Part shown: positions 36,603 through 47,575 of the stretch, one piece after another | How positions within the stretch are numbered: position 1 is the first letter of the stretch | How the letters are laid out: each line of letters starts with the position of its first letter | Source of the DNA: Manihot esculenta | Lineage: Eukaryota; Streptophyta; Magnoliopsida; Malpighiales; Euphorbiaceae | Assembly (NCBI RefSeq): GCF_001659605.2 | Contig: NC_035161.2 | Location: 8,913,738-8,977,737 of the forward strand | Direction: 5' to 3' | DNA length: 64,000 bases | Notes under the pieces: model-generated | Databases searched by the model: none | The model's input: only the letters and a program-made list of their open reading frames with translations | What the model was told of the DNA's origin: nothing | Made by a program: the position numbers and the translations under genes

Positions 36603-37772
36603 ATGCCGATGTCGAGGCAACTCTTCAACATCTACGAGCTTCGTCCAATGCTGAGCTCCTTCGCTATTCACTACCACCATCTGTTCGTCGTTATTCTTGC
36701 ATTAGCTTGTGCTGCTTCTGCAGCAAATAATGAAGTTGATACTCTTATTTCTTGGCTTCACAGCTCTCCTTCATCTTCACCTTCTTCAGTTTTCTCTAGC
36801 TGGAATCATTTGGATTCCAATCCTTGTAAGTGGTCTTACATCACTTGTTCATCTAATAATTTCGTTACTGAAATCAACATTCAGTTTGTTGATATAGCTC
36901 TTCCTTTCCCTTCAAATTTTTCCAACCTTATCTTCCTTGAAAAGCTTGTTCTTTCTGGCGTTAATCTCACTGGAACTATTGCACCTGATATTGGGGATTG
37001 CTCTCACTTGACATTGCTTGATGTTAGCTCTAATAGTCTGGTGGGGATTATTCCTTCAAGTGTTGGGAAGCTGAAGAATCTCCAAGACTTGATTTTGAAC
37101 TCTAACCAGATTACAGGGATGATTCCAGTGGAGATTGGAAATTGCACCAATCTCAAGAATCTTGTCATATACGACAACAGCTTGAGTGGGAATCTTCCAG
37201 CAGAACTAGGTAGAATATCAAATTTGGAGGTCATACGAGCTGGAGGGAACAAGAACATTGAAGGAAAGATCCCAGATGAGCTTGGAGATTGCAAGAATTT
37301 GCAAGTGTTGGGTCTAGCTGATACTAAAATTTCTGGTTCCATTCCTGTTTCTCTAGGCAACCTAAGCAATCTGCAGACATTATCAGTGTACACTACAATG
37401 CTCTCTAGAGAGATTCCACCACATCTAGGCAATTGTTCAGAGCTGGTCAACTTATTTTTATATGAAAATGATCTCTCAGGTTCACTGCCACCACAGTTGG
37501 GCAAACTTCAGAAGCTGGAGAAGATGTTACTATGGCAGAACAATTTTCATGGAACTATTCCAGGAGAGATTGGCAACTGTAAAAGTTCGATAGTTATTGA
37601 TTTGTCCTTAAATTTTTTCTCTAGAGCCATACCTCAGTCTTTTGGAAACCTTTCAAACCTCGAAGAGCTTATGCTTAGCAACAATAATATCTCTGGTTCG
37701 ATTCCACCAGTTCTTTCAAATGCAACAAAACTATTATAGCTGCAGCTTGATACTAATGAGATATCAGGTGAT
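36603..37772 (+). pseudogene. captured 5' fragment of an LRR receptor-like kinase gene (RGI/RCH type)
   Basis: From the ATG at 36603 the frame gives an N-terminal signal peptide (LFVVILALACAASA), the LRRNT domain with D-x-x-P-C-x-W, and about ten 24-residue LRRs with IP-x-x-L/I-G. It resembles the N-terminal ectodomain of RCH1/RCH2 (RGF/GLV peptide receptors). A TAG at 37737-37739 replaces a codon, and similarity continues for about ten residues before the MULE terminus. The transmembrane and kinase parts of an approximately 1,100-residue protein are absent. It includes 5' UTR-like GA-repeat sequence upstream. If expressed it would be a secreted LRR fragment of about 378 residues, so a decoy role is conceivable but unproven. 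Confidence 0.85.
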
Positions 37773-38014
37773 TTAGTCTTTTTAACTAAGGAGATCGGGA
37801 AGGAGAAGAAGAAGAAGAGGAGGAAGAGGAAGGAGAGAGAATGGGTATTTTAGTCTTTTTAACTAAAATTAACGGTGATTTAACTGAAAATCTAACGGGA
37901 GGGACTAATGTCATAGTTCTTAAAAATCACAGTGACTAAATTGAAGATTTTTTAAAACAGAGGGACAAAAGGTTGCATTTCACTAAACTAGAGGGACTAA
38001 ATTACAGTTTACCC

Positions 38015-38023
38015 TTAATTTTA
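38015..38023. repeat. 9-bp target-site duplication, right copy
   Basis: TTAATTTTA, identical to 36060-36068, directly after the TIR end GTTTACCC. Confidence 0.9.
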
Positions 38024-40006
38024 TTCATGTGGTCCTTGTTGTGCCTGTGTTAACAGGATCAGTGTGAGATATTGTTTGATATTTATTAAAAGAAAATATT
38101 TTATCTTTTCAATTTTTAAAAACATTAAATAGACATGTTGAATGATAAGGTTTACAATCATTCGGTTCGTGAAAGAGGAGAAAAAAAAGTTATTTTAAAT
38201 ATACTCTCTTCCCATCGAAGAGAGACAACAAAAGATAGAAATAGTTTCTTCATTGTTCTTATCACACATAAGTCTGCCCACACAAACTTAATTACTTTCT
38301 AGTTTTAACAAAGTGTCAACAATAGAAAATTTCGTAGTTGTTTCGTGGAAAGATAAAAATATTTGATCGGTATTCCATTCGTGAAACAAGAAATTCAATA
38401 TTCCGTTCGTAAAACAAGAAAGAAGATTGGTGAGCGATTCTGCACTTTAATAGGTCGGTACTTTTATTTATAAAATTGGTTTGCTTATATACTTATTTTA
38501 GATTCTGACTTGCTTCCGCTGCGCGTATATTATTTTGTTTCAGCACATACACTCAATAAGAAATAAGGAGATGGTAGATAAGAAAAAAAGCAGTCACGTG
38601 AGAGGAAGAGGAATCACGTGGGTTTTGACTCTAGCGATACCTCTATTTTAGGTTTTTATTGTATAATTTTATTTGTTAATATTGGTTAGTACATGCGAGG
38701 TATGTTTCAAAGATTTGGCTTGTGTTTTGTTTATTGAGGTTTGTTTTGTTTATTAAGTTGTGTTTATCTTCCTCCTTTATTGGGATTGATTTCTTGATGG
38801 TTTGTTACTAGTTTGTTATTAGTTTGTTGAGTTGTGGAGGTTGAAGGGTTTGGTCTTGATAAAATTTCTTAATGGTTCGTTACTAATTTGTTGAGTCGTT
38901 TGAGGTTGAGAGATTTGGTCTTAGTAAGGTTTTGATGATAATGCATCAATGAGAATTTACATTCGTGTGATGGAGATAGTAGTTTTAAGGACAATTTCGT
39001 CGAATCGTCAATGATAATCTCTCTTAAACTTTCTTTAAAATACATATGATTTTGGCCTTGCCACCTTATTTTCTATTTGATGCTTTTTAAAATTTACGAT
39101 TGTTTACTCTCTATTATAGTATTATGGTGATTTATTGTTGATGGCTTGCTTACCGTATGTGGTAATAAATGAACAACAACATAATATTGTATGCGTTAAT
39201 AGATTTGTCAATTCATTATAAAACGATATCGTATTTTAATATTTATAACAATTATTTTATTTGCGATCAATTATAGAATTTAACAATGGATTTATATTGA
39301 ATATTCCGTTACAACTCACAATGGAAGTTCCAGTAGTACTTTGTTTATGAAATTTAACTAAACAACAAAAAACTCCGTTGTTATTTCATTTGTGAACATG
39401 TCATTTCATTAAAATCAGCCCTGATTTCTATTACAGCTGTAATTTCAAAAGCCAACACATTTATCAATAAACTCATTTCTATGTAAACTTAACAACAACA
39501 TTTAAATTAAAATAATCTTTTTCATATACTAAAATATAATTATTTAATTTATTTTTTAACAAAATGATTATATTTTTTTATTATGTCAATGATGAACTGA
39601 ACTGAACTGCCTTTGGCCATTATACTTTGCTTTGATGCACCCAAAATATAACAATTCCAAATAATGATAATAATAATAATTCCATTTTTTTTAATGAAAA
39701 AGAAAAAAAAAAAAACTTTCCACTGTTAGTTATTTGTTTTCTCCTGTAATGGAAGGCGACAACAGAGAGAATATTAGCCACCAAAACTCATTCTGAAAGG
39801 AAATACAATGTGCAGATGCAAGCTCTTCAATTATTGTAGAGTCACAATCTGCCTATTATTTCTATTACAATTTTGTGAGGTCACCCATGAAAATAAAAAT
39901 AAATATAAAAAAATATTGAGAAAATTCCTTAAACTGTACATTAAGCAATGAAATTAAAAGAATTTTGGAAAGATGAAATGAAGAAAATGATGCAGGAGAG
40001 GCAGCA
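38024..40006. other. AT-rich intergenic region, no gene seen
   Basis: No supported coding sequence. Two CACGTG G-box cores lie 20 bp apart at 38595 and 38615. A short direct repeat (ATTCCRTTCGTRAAACAAGAAA) occurs near 38370 and 38400. The rest is low-complexity AT-rich DNA, including poly-A at 39695-39715. Confidence 0.6.
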
Positions 40007-40192
40007 TTAGAAATAAACGATGAAAGAAGAGGAGTCTTGGGAGAATATGGAAGACGAAGAACCTAAATGAAAATTCCTCAGCCAATGAAACCCATAAATG
40101 CCTCTCCTTGGCGGTAATAGCCGCTCTGTAAATCTCGCCAGAGCCACCGTGTACTCTTCTAACAGCTCCGCCATCACTGCCAACTTTATCAT
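40007..40192 (-). CDS. small protein of unknown function (61 residues)
   Basis: The first ATG after a good TATA box gives M-I-K-L-A-V-M-A-E-L-L-E-E-Y and a 61-residue product. It has an N-terminal amphipathic, leucine-rich helix, a central P-P-R-R-G turn, an aromatic stretch (Y-G-F-H-W-L-R-N-F) and a serine-rich tail ending V-Y-F. No signal peptide or clear membrane helix. The upstream CT-rich leader with CAA/CAG repeats is typical of plant 5' UTRs. The frame continues upstream only without an ATG. I do not recognise the family; the layout of promoter, leader and short frame is what supports it. It could still be a fragment or a non-coding transcript. Confidence 0.55.
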   Translation of the reverse strand: MIKLAVMAELLEEYTVALARFTERLLPPRRGIYGFHWLRNFHLGSSSSIFSQDSSSFIVYF

Positions 40193-40272
40193 CTTCTTCT
40201 TTTTTTGAGGTGGGTTGCTGTTGCTGTTATAAGGAGTTTTTGTTGTTTTGAAGGGAAAGAGAGAGAAGCCAA

Positions 40273-40280
40273 ATTTATAA
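40273..40280 (-). promoter_or_regulatory. TATA box of the 61-residue gene
   Basis: The minus strand reads TTTATAAATTTGG about 85 bp upstream of the ATG at 40192, followed by a CTCTCTCTTT leader. The distance suits a short 5' UTR. Confidence 0.6.
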
Positions 40281-40309
40281 ACCAGTATGATGGATTGATC
40301 CGACGGCAA

Positions 40310-41593
40310 CTTTCCCTGGTGCGATTTCTTCCTTAATTATCATTAAAAGTAATTGGTAATAATATAATTTAATTTGGAATATATTCCTTTTAGCTAATTT
40401 AAAATTTTATTAATTAATATTTTCGTATTGAAAATAGTTTAAAATTTTTTAAACTTAAAAAATTAATTAAAATTTTTTATAATATAAAAATTAAATAATA
40501 ATTTTTTAGTTAATAATATATTCTTAATTAAAAATTAATTTATTTTTTTTTTTAAACTTTTCTAATAAAAATTTATTTTTTAAAATTTTAAATATAATTG
40601 AAATATTTTTTTATAATTTTTTAAGGAAAAAAAAAACTGTTTACCTGTGGCAGCTTCTACGCGTCAAACATGCGCTCATTACCTTCAAACTGGTCACGTT
40701 TTTTTGGTTTCTTAGCTGTTGAGTTGTGTGATCGCGTTTAACGTCCTAAATCCTTATTCATTAAGTTTCTCTTAAAAAAATTAATAATACAAAAATCATA
40801 AATTTTAAATTTAAATATAATATTAAGAATAATTTTATTAAATTTGTGATTATCATTAGTATATGTACATGCGCACCAGTACAAACTTTCAAAAACTACT
40901 GTAATAAGTTAAAAAAAAAATTATATTCTTAATTTTTTTGGTAAAAAAAATTATTAATTTTATTTATTAATTACAGAAATTTCATACCATTTTTAAAATA
41001 AAATAAAAAAACATTTTTTACTAGCATAAGTAAAAATATATAATTTATTCAAATGCATATATATTTTGTTCCTTTAAAACGAATAAAAATAAAAATAAAA
41101 ATAAGAGGAACTTGTGTGATCACGTTTTAACCCACTTTTGGATGGCGTGGCATGAAATGATTGGAGCAACTGAATGTGGACTGGACTTGGAGTGGATTTA
41201 AAGTCAGCATCTTTCTGTGTTGAGTATCGATGGGGTTGGCTGTTTTGCTGTTTCACATTCTGTTTTAAATACGCGGCAAATTCTTACATCTCATACTCAT
41301 TTGGTTATAAAATAAATATTTAAGATTGAAAGAACAGAAATCGTCGACAGGCCACGACTTTCATAACCTAACATGGCTGACTTACGAGATAAGCATGAAT
41401 CATGCATGCAAATTCAAAGAATAGAGCCATAAAGACATGACACTTTCCAACTTCATTCTGCCCAACGAATAGAAGAAGAAGACGAAGAAAATGGAAACAA
41501 CCACAACACTACTTTAGCCGAATTGATTGAACAATGAGTTTATTTACTTACAAATTATAATTTCTTTTAATTAGATATAAGATAATTAATTAA
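40310..41593. other. AT-rich intergenic region, no gene seen
   Basis: Low-complexity A/T runs fill most of 40330-41090. A 60-codon frame on the minus strand at 41074-41256 has no initiation context or family resemblance and was left out. Nothing else was identified. Confidence 0.6.
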
Positions 41594-43120
41594 TTACAAG
41601 GAAAATGATCTAGTGAAGACCTTTCTCAAAGCCTTCAAGCTTAGAGAGCGAGCCTTCATTAGGGCTAAAGATGGCTTATTGAGTGGTGGCTGTGATGATT
41701 CTTGCATTTGATCATCAGCAATGGCATCCTCTGGATTCCAAAAACGAGCTTCTTTTCTCTTGCTTTTCATGGTCGCTAATACATCATTCTTGTTGCATAT
41801 TTCCCACACTGTCACCTTCTGCTGATTGTAATCTACGTTTACTGAATAAATTCCTGCCGTCGCAAAAATTCATATCATTAAGATGAATTTGCAAATTCTA
41901 GGTGGTGATTTTCCAAGAAAAGAAAGTGAAAGTGGAATAAAATGATGACTAGATTGTTGGGTACGATGTTAGCATTTCATCGGTTCAAAATCAAATCGAA
42001 CGGAATAAACTAAAAATTAAAATTTTAATATTTATAAAAATTAAACCGAATCAAATTTGATTAGAAACTGAATCGAATCGAATCGAATCGATTTAATTCA
42101 ATTCGATTCGGTTCATTGTTTAATAAATTTTTTAATTTTTACATTTTAATTTTAGTATTTTAAAATTTAATTAAAATATTTTCATTTTAATATGATCTAA
42201 TTTTTTAATATTATTGAAAATAATATATTATTATTTTTAATCGGTTCGATTTAATTTTTTTAATTTTTTTATCAAAATTGAATCAAATCGAAATAATTAA
42301 AATTTTTAAAATTAAAAATTAAATCAAATAAAAATAAATAAAAAACTAAATAAAAAACTAAATAAATATAAAAATTAATTTAATTTAGTAAATTTTTTCG
42401 ATTTTAATATTGCTGGACTGTAGGAGGCTGCCGTATTTCTCTGATTCAATGAACCAAACACATATGGATGCATGTTTTTTCGGCCCATACTCAAGCTGTG
42501 GGTCCCACAGGTTCTTTTGAATTTAGAATATAATAGTAAAATTAAGATTAAAATGCAATTGCTACCCATAATTGACAGTCGCTACGCAATCTCGGGGCAA
42601 TTACTAATTCGAGTGCAAACATGGATTCGTGCGTGCATGAAATCCCAAGCGTGGACAGATTAAAATAGATATATTTTGATTATTTGGATAAATTTCTTTA
42701 CACAGTCGGGGTTCGATTTAGTTGTTAAATTTAGATACTATTTCATTTAATGAGAGAATCTGATATGTGCAGAAAATCAAAATAAAAAAATCCAAATTTA
42801 TGTGCAAAAAAATAAGGTAAGATCCACTATCATATTAACATTAATATGTTTTTCTTATTTGTATTTGTAAAAAATCTCAGTAATTAAATTAGCAGATTTT
42901 CATTTAATGAATTACTGTAATAGCTGATATACTAATGTTTTATCCACAAAACATGAGCTGTAAAATCAAAAATATTTAGAAAATTTGATAAAGTACCTTT
43001 GAGATGGGAAAGGGTCTTCTTCACTTTCCTCTCACAGCCATAGGAATACAGAGGGACCATCATCTCCACGTACTGTGCCTGCACATTCTTGGAAGCCGGA
43101 ACAATTTGCATATTAGCCAT
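41594..43120 (-). CDS. HMA-domain (heavy-metal-associated) protein with a single-Cys site, two exons
   Basis: Exon 1 is 43120-42997 and exon 2 is 41853-41594, with an 1143-bp intron bounded by GT (after CTCAAAG) and CAG. The joined 384-bp frame gives 127 residues. The fold is a ferredoxin-like HMA domain at about residues 17-65. The usual metal site C-x-x-C is reduced to Y-S-Y-G-C, so metal binding is doubtful. Basic K/R-rich residues follow (SKRKEARFW), then a variable tail. There is no C-terminal CaaX box, unlike true HIPPs. This matches a conserved plant subfamily of degenerate HMA proteins. The start at 43120 is the first in-frame ATG; the frame is open further up but only from a GTG. Confidence 0.8.
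41965..42410. repeat. AT-rich dispersed repeat, copy 1
   Basis: About 440 bp rich in TCGAATCGAA, TCGGTT and TTTAAAATT motifs, with partially self-complementary ends. Related copies are at 48520-48965, 50645-51075 and 51745-52210. The symmetric layout suggests a non-autonomous fold-back (MITE-like) transposon. This copy lies inside the intron of the HMA-domain gene. Confidence 0.6.
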
Positions 43121-43254
43121 TGATAGATATAAGGTTGCTTTGCTATTGCTATTTGCTAGGCCCAAGTTATCATCCACAAGAGAATCAAAGTATATATTGG
43201 ATGCCGTGCCGTTTTACGCAAACTTCAGATATATATAGGACGTTAAAGGCCCTT

Positions 43255-43265
43255 TATATATTTAT
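43255..43265 (-). promoter_or_regulatory. possible TATA box of the HMA-domain gene
   Basis: The minus strand reads CATATAAATATATAAAGG, with a second TATATATAT run at about 43231-43240. Both lie 110-145 bp upstream of the ATG. Either could serve; the AT-rich setting lowers certainty. Confidence 0.4.
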
Positions 43266-44757
43266 ATGCCTTAGGCTGATCCTGGATATTCTTGAAAAGA
43301 AGGCCATATTATCCAATTCCAATACAATTAAAGAGCCTCCTTTTCACTTTACTTTGCTTTTCCTTTTCTCTATCCATTAGTCGTCGATGGTGCTTTTCTT
43401 TTCATGGCGGCTTCTGCTAGTTTATACAAGTTAACTTGTAATCAATATGCTTTGATTAGGAATTAGGGTTTGAGGTGTGAGTTGGATGAGTGTGAAGATG
43501 CGTCAGCTAAGCTGCGTATAATGGTTTGAAAAAGTGATTGTGTCTGCTTTTGAGATGAAGTGCATTTGGCTCCCATGTGGCATGTGACATGTGGGAGTTT
43601 TTTGTTTTTGCCTTATGGATGAAGCATAGCTTTGTTTGTTGCTGTTGCCTACTGCCTCTGAGAAAGATGATTGGAACTGTGGAAAACCTAAGACCACAAA
43701 ACTTAATTTAAGGCCATAATCCATAAACCCAGTTTGGCTAAGCCAACATATGAGCTTGTAGTAGTCTAGGCACTGGGCAGGGCATGAGCCATCCTCATTT
43801 TTTAAGGATATTGATATATTGCAATAATGCATAAAATTTCTATTAGATTTCCATAAGAATTTTGATTATATTATATATTGCATTACAATATAATAGATAT
43901 GGTAAATGATTTTTTAGTTTTATATTATATGAAAGTAATATGTAAGTTTAAAATATAAAAATATATATTTATTAATAATTTGAAGAAGAAAAATTATCCA
44001 ATTTTCTGTAGATTCCACCGGACTTCCATCAAATCAATCTTCCACAGGCTACGTAAGAAAAGCAGGGAACTGGGCCACGAGAGGATGTGGCTATTTTCGT
44101 TTATAAAGACAAAAAGACATGAGGACAGGTGTGATGGGGTTTGGCACTATCACCACCCTCCGCCACGTTCTCTGGGTCCCATATTTCATTGGTTGATGTT
44201 GATTCTATGTACCAGATGAGATGAGTCAGATCTCATTACAGTAGGGCCCTCACCATGTGAAACCCACACCTCTAATTTCTCCAGGGAATCTCAACCTTTC
44301 AATTTTTATCCTCTTCTTTTTCACATGTGACGTCCACCATCATGTTTGGTTACTTTCTAATTAGCATAATTTTTTATTAGTAAATTTTAATTATTTTATA
44401 TATTATACAAATATATATATAGAGAGAGAGAGAATATGTTAAATAATTTTTCATATATATTTCCATCTCCAACGCCAGCATGCTGTCCCTTCAATTATTT
44501 TAAGTGTAAGTTTAAAATTATTATTTAGTTATTTTAAAAAATAAATTTAGAATTAATATATTACCCCATCATAGTGATTCCCCACAAAGCAAATGACAGC
44601 CGGCTACTCTTCATATGGTAAATTTCCCTAATTATTAAAATTAAAACTTTAGCATTAAGTTGTTTATAAAAACTACAAAAATGACAATTTTAAATTAAAA
44701 TTCAAAAAAAAAACATTAGTTAGATGGACTAATCTCATATCTCATACTAAATGATGA
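43266..44757. other. intergenic region, no gene seen
   Basis: It has AT-rich stretches and a short (TA)n/(GA)n run at about 44410-44435. A 109-residue frame at 43503-43832 has no recognisable features. I found no supported gene. Confidence 0.55.
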
Positions 44758-45140
44758 TCACCGGATCTCATCTATCTTCAATAAGACTGAATCCAAGAGA
44801 AATATGCTGACCTGAAATTCATGAACCTCCTTAGATTGACCATTCAACATCTCAATACTTGACTCCAAACGTACGAGATGAATCGGATCAACCGCGAGTT
44901 CAGGTCCAGTAGGAGGTAATCCAGTTCGGTGATATGACGTAAAGAAAAATAGCAGGGTCCAATCACTTCGCAATCCTCTCCGCATGCGCGTCGGAGAAAT
45001 TAAATGGTCACATGGTGTGGAGAGGGATCTGACATATCCGTACGTACGGATCTGAGTGACAGAGACAGATAGCACTGTAGCAGAGAAGCTTAGATAAAAG
45101 AGGAGAGGAATAAAAGGGAGGAACATCTTCCCCTTCATCT
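44758..45140. repeat. possible decayed LTR-like repeat
   Basis: It is GC-richer than its surroundings. Positions 44995-45085 resemble 49885-49985, sharing AGAAATTAAATRG, CGTACGTACG and a GTGACARARACAGATARYACTGTAG stretch. Two diverged copies in otherwise unrelated DNA suggest a dispersed element. The 126-residue frame here is open on the minus strand, but its signal-peptide-like start is probably fortuitous. Confidence 0.4.
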
Positions 45141-45237
45141 AAATTCAGACTTAGAGTGTAAACTTTATTTTTTAGATTTCAAAATATAACTAAATAATGT
45201 AATATTATAAAGTACATAAATTCAAGAGAAGAGATAA

Positions 45238-45328
45238 ATTAATGTAATATTTTTTTATAAGGACAGGATAAATTAATAGAAATTAATGTAATATTTTTTT
45301 TGATAAGGACAGGATAAATTAATAGAAA
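45238..45328. repeat. tandem duplication of about 45 bp
   Basis: AATTAATGTAATATTTTTTT followed by AAGGACAGGATAAATTAATAG occurs twice in a row, differing by a few bases. It lies in intergenic DNA downstream of the HIPP9-type gene. Confidence 0.8.
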
Positions 45329-45594
45329 ACATGACAAAGTTTGTATTGCATGCTTCATTAAATATATGACAAAATACAGAATGATATATTAATTACTTGA
45401 TGGGTGTAGAATCAGATCTCTAAAACAATTCCCATTTGCCCATACTCATTTGACACCTTCCACTGATGGAGCTCCTCCAAAATCCTCGCTCATCGCAAGT
45501 GGAATTAATTTAAGTGACTGCAACTATCTACGATAGATTATATATTATACATACATAGAGAGAGAATTTGGTTGATAAATTATTACATGATCAA

Positions 45595-47447
45595 TCATGA
45601 AATAGAACATGCATTGGGATTCTCATCACTGAAGAGCTGAGGAGGTGGGATTCGCTCAATCACGTAAAGTGGCTGGTAATAGTACATCATTCTCTTCATA
45701 CCTTCATCATCAATGCTGCTTATAACTTCAATATTCTGATCTCCTCCTTCTTCCTTCTTGGCCTCTTCTTTGTTCTCATTTTTCTCAGGGTTTTCACCAG
45801 CTTCTTGTTTCTTGGGTTCTTCTTCTGTTGCTTTTTGATCCTCTTCTTTCTTCTCTGAGTTTTCTTCTTTTTTCTCTTCTGGTTTTGCTTCTTCTGGTTT
45901 AGGTTCTTCTGCTGCTGGTTTCTCTTCTTCTTTTTTCTCTTCTTTCTTTTCTGGTTCAGGCTCTGGCTGTGGCACTATCTTCGCTTGCTTTTTGGTGCGT
46001 CTATAAACATAATCCACCAGCTTCTCTGCATTCATCGTCCCTGTCACTATTACCTTCCCTGTGCTTAACTCCGTTGTAGCTGTTTGCACTCCTGCAATAC
46101 ATAGCAAAAACCTTTTCATTATCAAATAGAAAGAAAAAAAATCCACCTTAACTACGAGTATCTATTGCTTCATCTATGTATGACATTTAACATAAATAAG
46201 CAATCCATTATTGAATTGTTAATTCTACATTAGTAAACTTTACTTCAGCACAACACATGACATGGGAGATGAAGGCCATTTCAAGCTTTGTGCAATTTTC
46301 CTTTTTCTTTTTCATAAACATAGAGGCCTTTTTCAGTTCCCATTTACAAGTTATAAATCTGTTGATCGCTCCATATAGCATAGGCCTGTCTATGTATCCA
46401 CGAAAATTTTAGAAGACGAGCATAATTATTTCATTATGATCAGTAATTATAATAAGCTCTATGTAAGTTTCAACATAATCAACTATTAAATGTAATAGTT
46501 CTAGTCGTATACGACTATTGCACCAATCAAATATTCTACCTAAGTACATGAAAAGTAGGGCCCAACTTAGCTGGTGTGGCAACATCTGGGCAGGCACCAG
46601 GTACCCAGGAATATTGGATTCTGATGTCACCTTTCTTGCAGTTGGTCAGTCACACTCAACTTGTTGAGTTGGTTATTTTCCATACTCAAGTGTATATTCC
46701 ATATCTAACTTTTTCTACTTATTTCCCATTGGAATACAACTAATTATTAATAATAAAGAGATAACAAGAAATAAGCCCTTTATTACCTCTCATTTTGAGT
46801 ATCTTTCTCTTCAGTTGCTCAGCACAGGCCTCACAGTGCATGTTTACGTTTAGCTCTACAGTTGTTGATTCACTGACCTGTAGATCATTCACAGAAGGAT
46901 CAATACCTTTAATATACAATACATATTAATGCTAATCATATTTAAGAAAATAAATAGTTAATTGATTAAAGAAAGTGGTAGGTTGAGACCTGTGAGGTGA
47001 CAACTTGGGGCATTGGTTCACCCTCAGCTTCAGGCAATGGAGACAAAACTTTAGCTCTTCTCTTGGTTTTCTTCATGATTCTGTTGCAAACAGCTTGAGG
47101 TTCAATTATTCCTTTTATAGTAACCTGGTTTTGAGCCATATCTATCACAACTCCCTCCACGCCTCTAATCTTCATGATAGACTTTTCAATCTTCTTCGCA
47201 CACCCCACACAATGCAGGTCCACGAACAAAACGAAGGGAGCAGGTGGTTTTGGCTCTTCCTTCTTCTCTTCCTCAGCAGGCTTCTCTTCTTTTTTCTCTT
47301 CAACTTTCTCCTCTGGCTTGGGCTCTGCCTGCGGATCATAAAATTAACAGAAATGAACTAAAAGAAACACGTACAATATTACACGAAGTTAAAACACAAA
47401 AAATGCAGGCAAAAGTTAAGCCTTACCTGTTTAGCTTCTTCACCCAT
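45595..47447 (-). CDS. HIPP09: heavy-metal-associated isoprenylated plant protein, HIPP9 type, four exons
   Basis: Exons on the minus strand: 47447-47427, 47328-46990, 46877-46787 and 46091-45595, all with GT-AG introns. The joined 948 bp encode 315 residues. After M-G-E-E-A-K-Q comes a Lys/Glu/Pro-rich linker, then HMA domain 1 with the metal site H-C-V-G-C, then HMA domain 2 with H-C-E-A-C. A long K/E-rich acidic tail ends P-P-Q-L-F-S-D-E-N-P-N-A-C-S-I-S. The last four residues are a CaaX farnesylation box, so membrane anchoring is expected. HIPPs bind soft metals (Cu, Zn, Cd) and act in metal homeostasis and stress responses. The exon layout and C-terminal block closely match Arabidopsis HIPP9 (At5g24580 as I recall it). 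The frame is undamaged. Confidence 0.92.
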
Positions 47448-47566
47448 TGTAGCAGCTGATAGTATCAGAACTTTGGTGAAACTGAGGAGAAGAATATAAT
47501 AAAAAATAAGAAGAAGAAGAGGAGAAAAAGAGAAAAAGCGGGATACTGAAGGAACAAGATGTGAGG

Positions 47567-47575
47567 TTTTATATA
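47567..47575 (-). promoter_or_regulatory. TATA box of the HIPP9-type gene
   Basis: The minus strand reads CTGTATATAAAACC about 120 bp upstream of the ATG at 47447. The leader between is purine/pyrimidine-biased (CTTCTTCTTCTT), typical of plant 5' UTRs. Confidence 0.65.

Larger units (their letters stand above)
36069..38014. mobile_element. Pack-MULE (Mutator-like element) carrying an LRR-kinase gene fragment
   Basis: The element is 1946 bp, starts GGGTAAACTGTAATTTAG and ends with the reverse complement. Long terminal inverted repeats run from 36069 to about 36265 and from about 37800 to 38014, with only a handful of mismatches. The CTT-rich inner edge extends them further. Perfect 9-bp duplications flank it. 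It encodes no transposase. The interior is a captured host-gene segment, which is the definition of a Pack-MULE. Mobilisation would need a transposase supplied in trans. Confidence 0.9.

Noticed and set aside
40193..40309. N-terminal extension of the 61-residue protein
   Set aside because: The extension has no ATG and reaches beyond the TATA box.
43503..43832. 109-residue frame on the minus strand
   Set aside because: No family resemblance, no promoter and no neighbouring exon signals.
44758..45138. 126-residue frame with a hydrophobic, signal-peptide-like start
   Set aside because: Overlaps a diverged dispersed repeat, has no recognisable domain or promoter context, and the second half has no protein-like composition.
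45595..46146. Single-exon start of the HIPP protein at 46146
   Set aside because: The frame upstream of 46091 is intron sequence; a splice acceptor and the downstream HMA exons explain the gene better.
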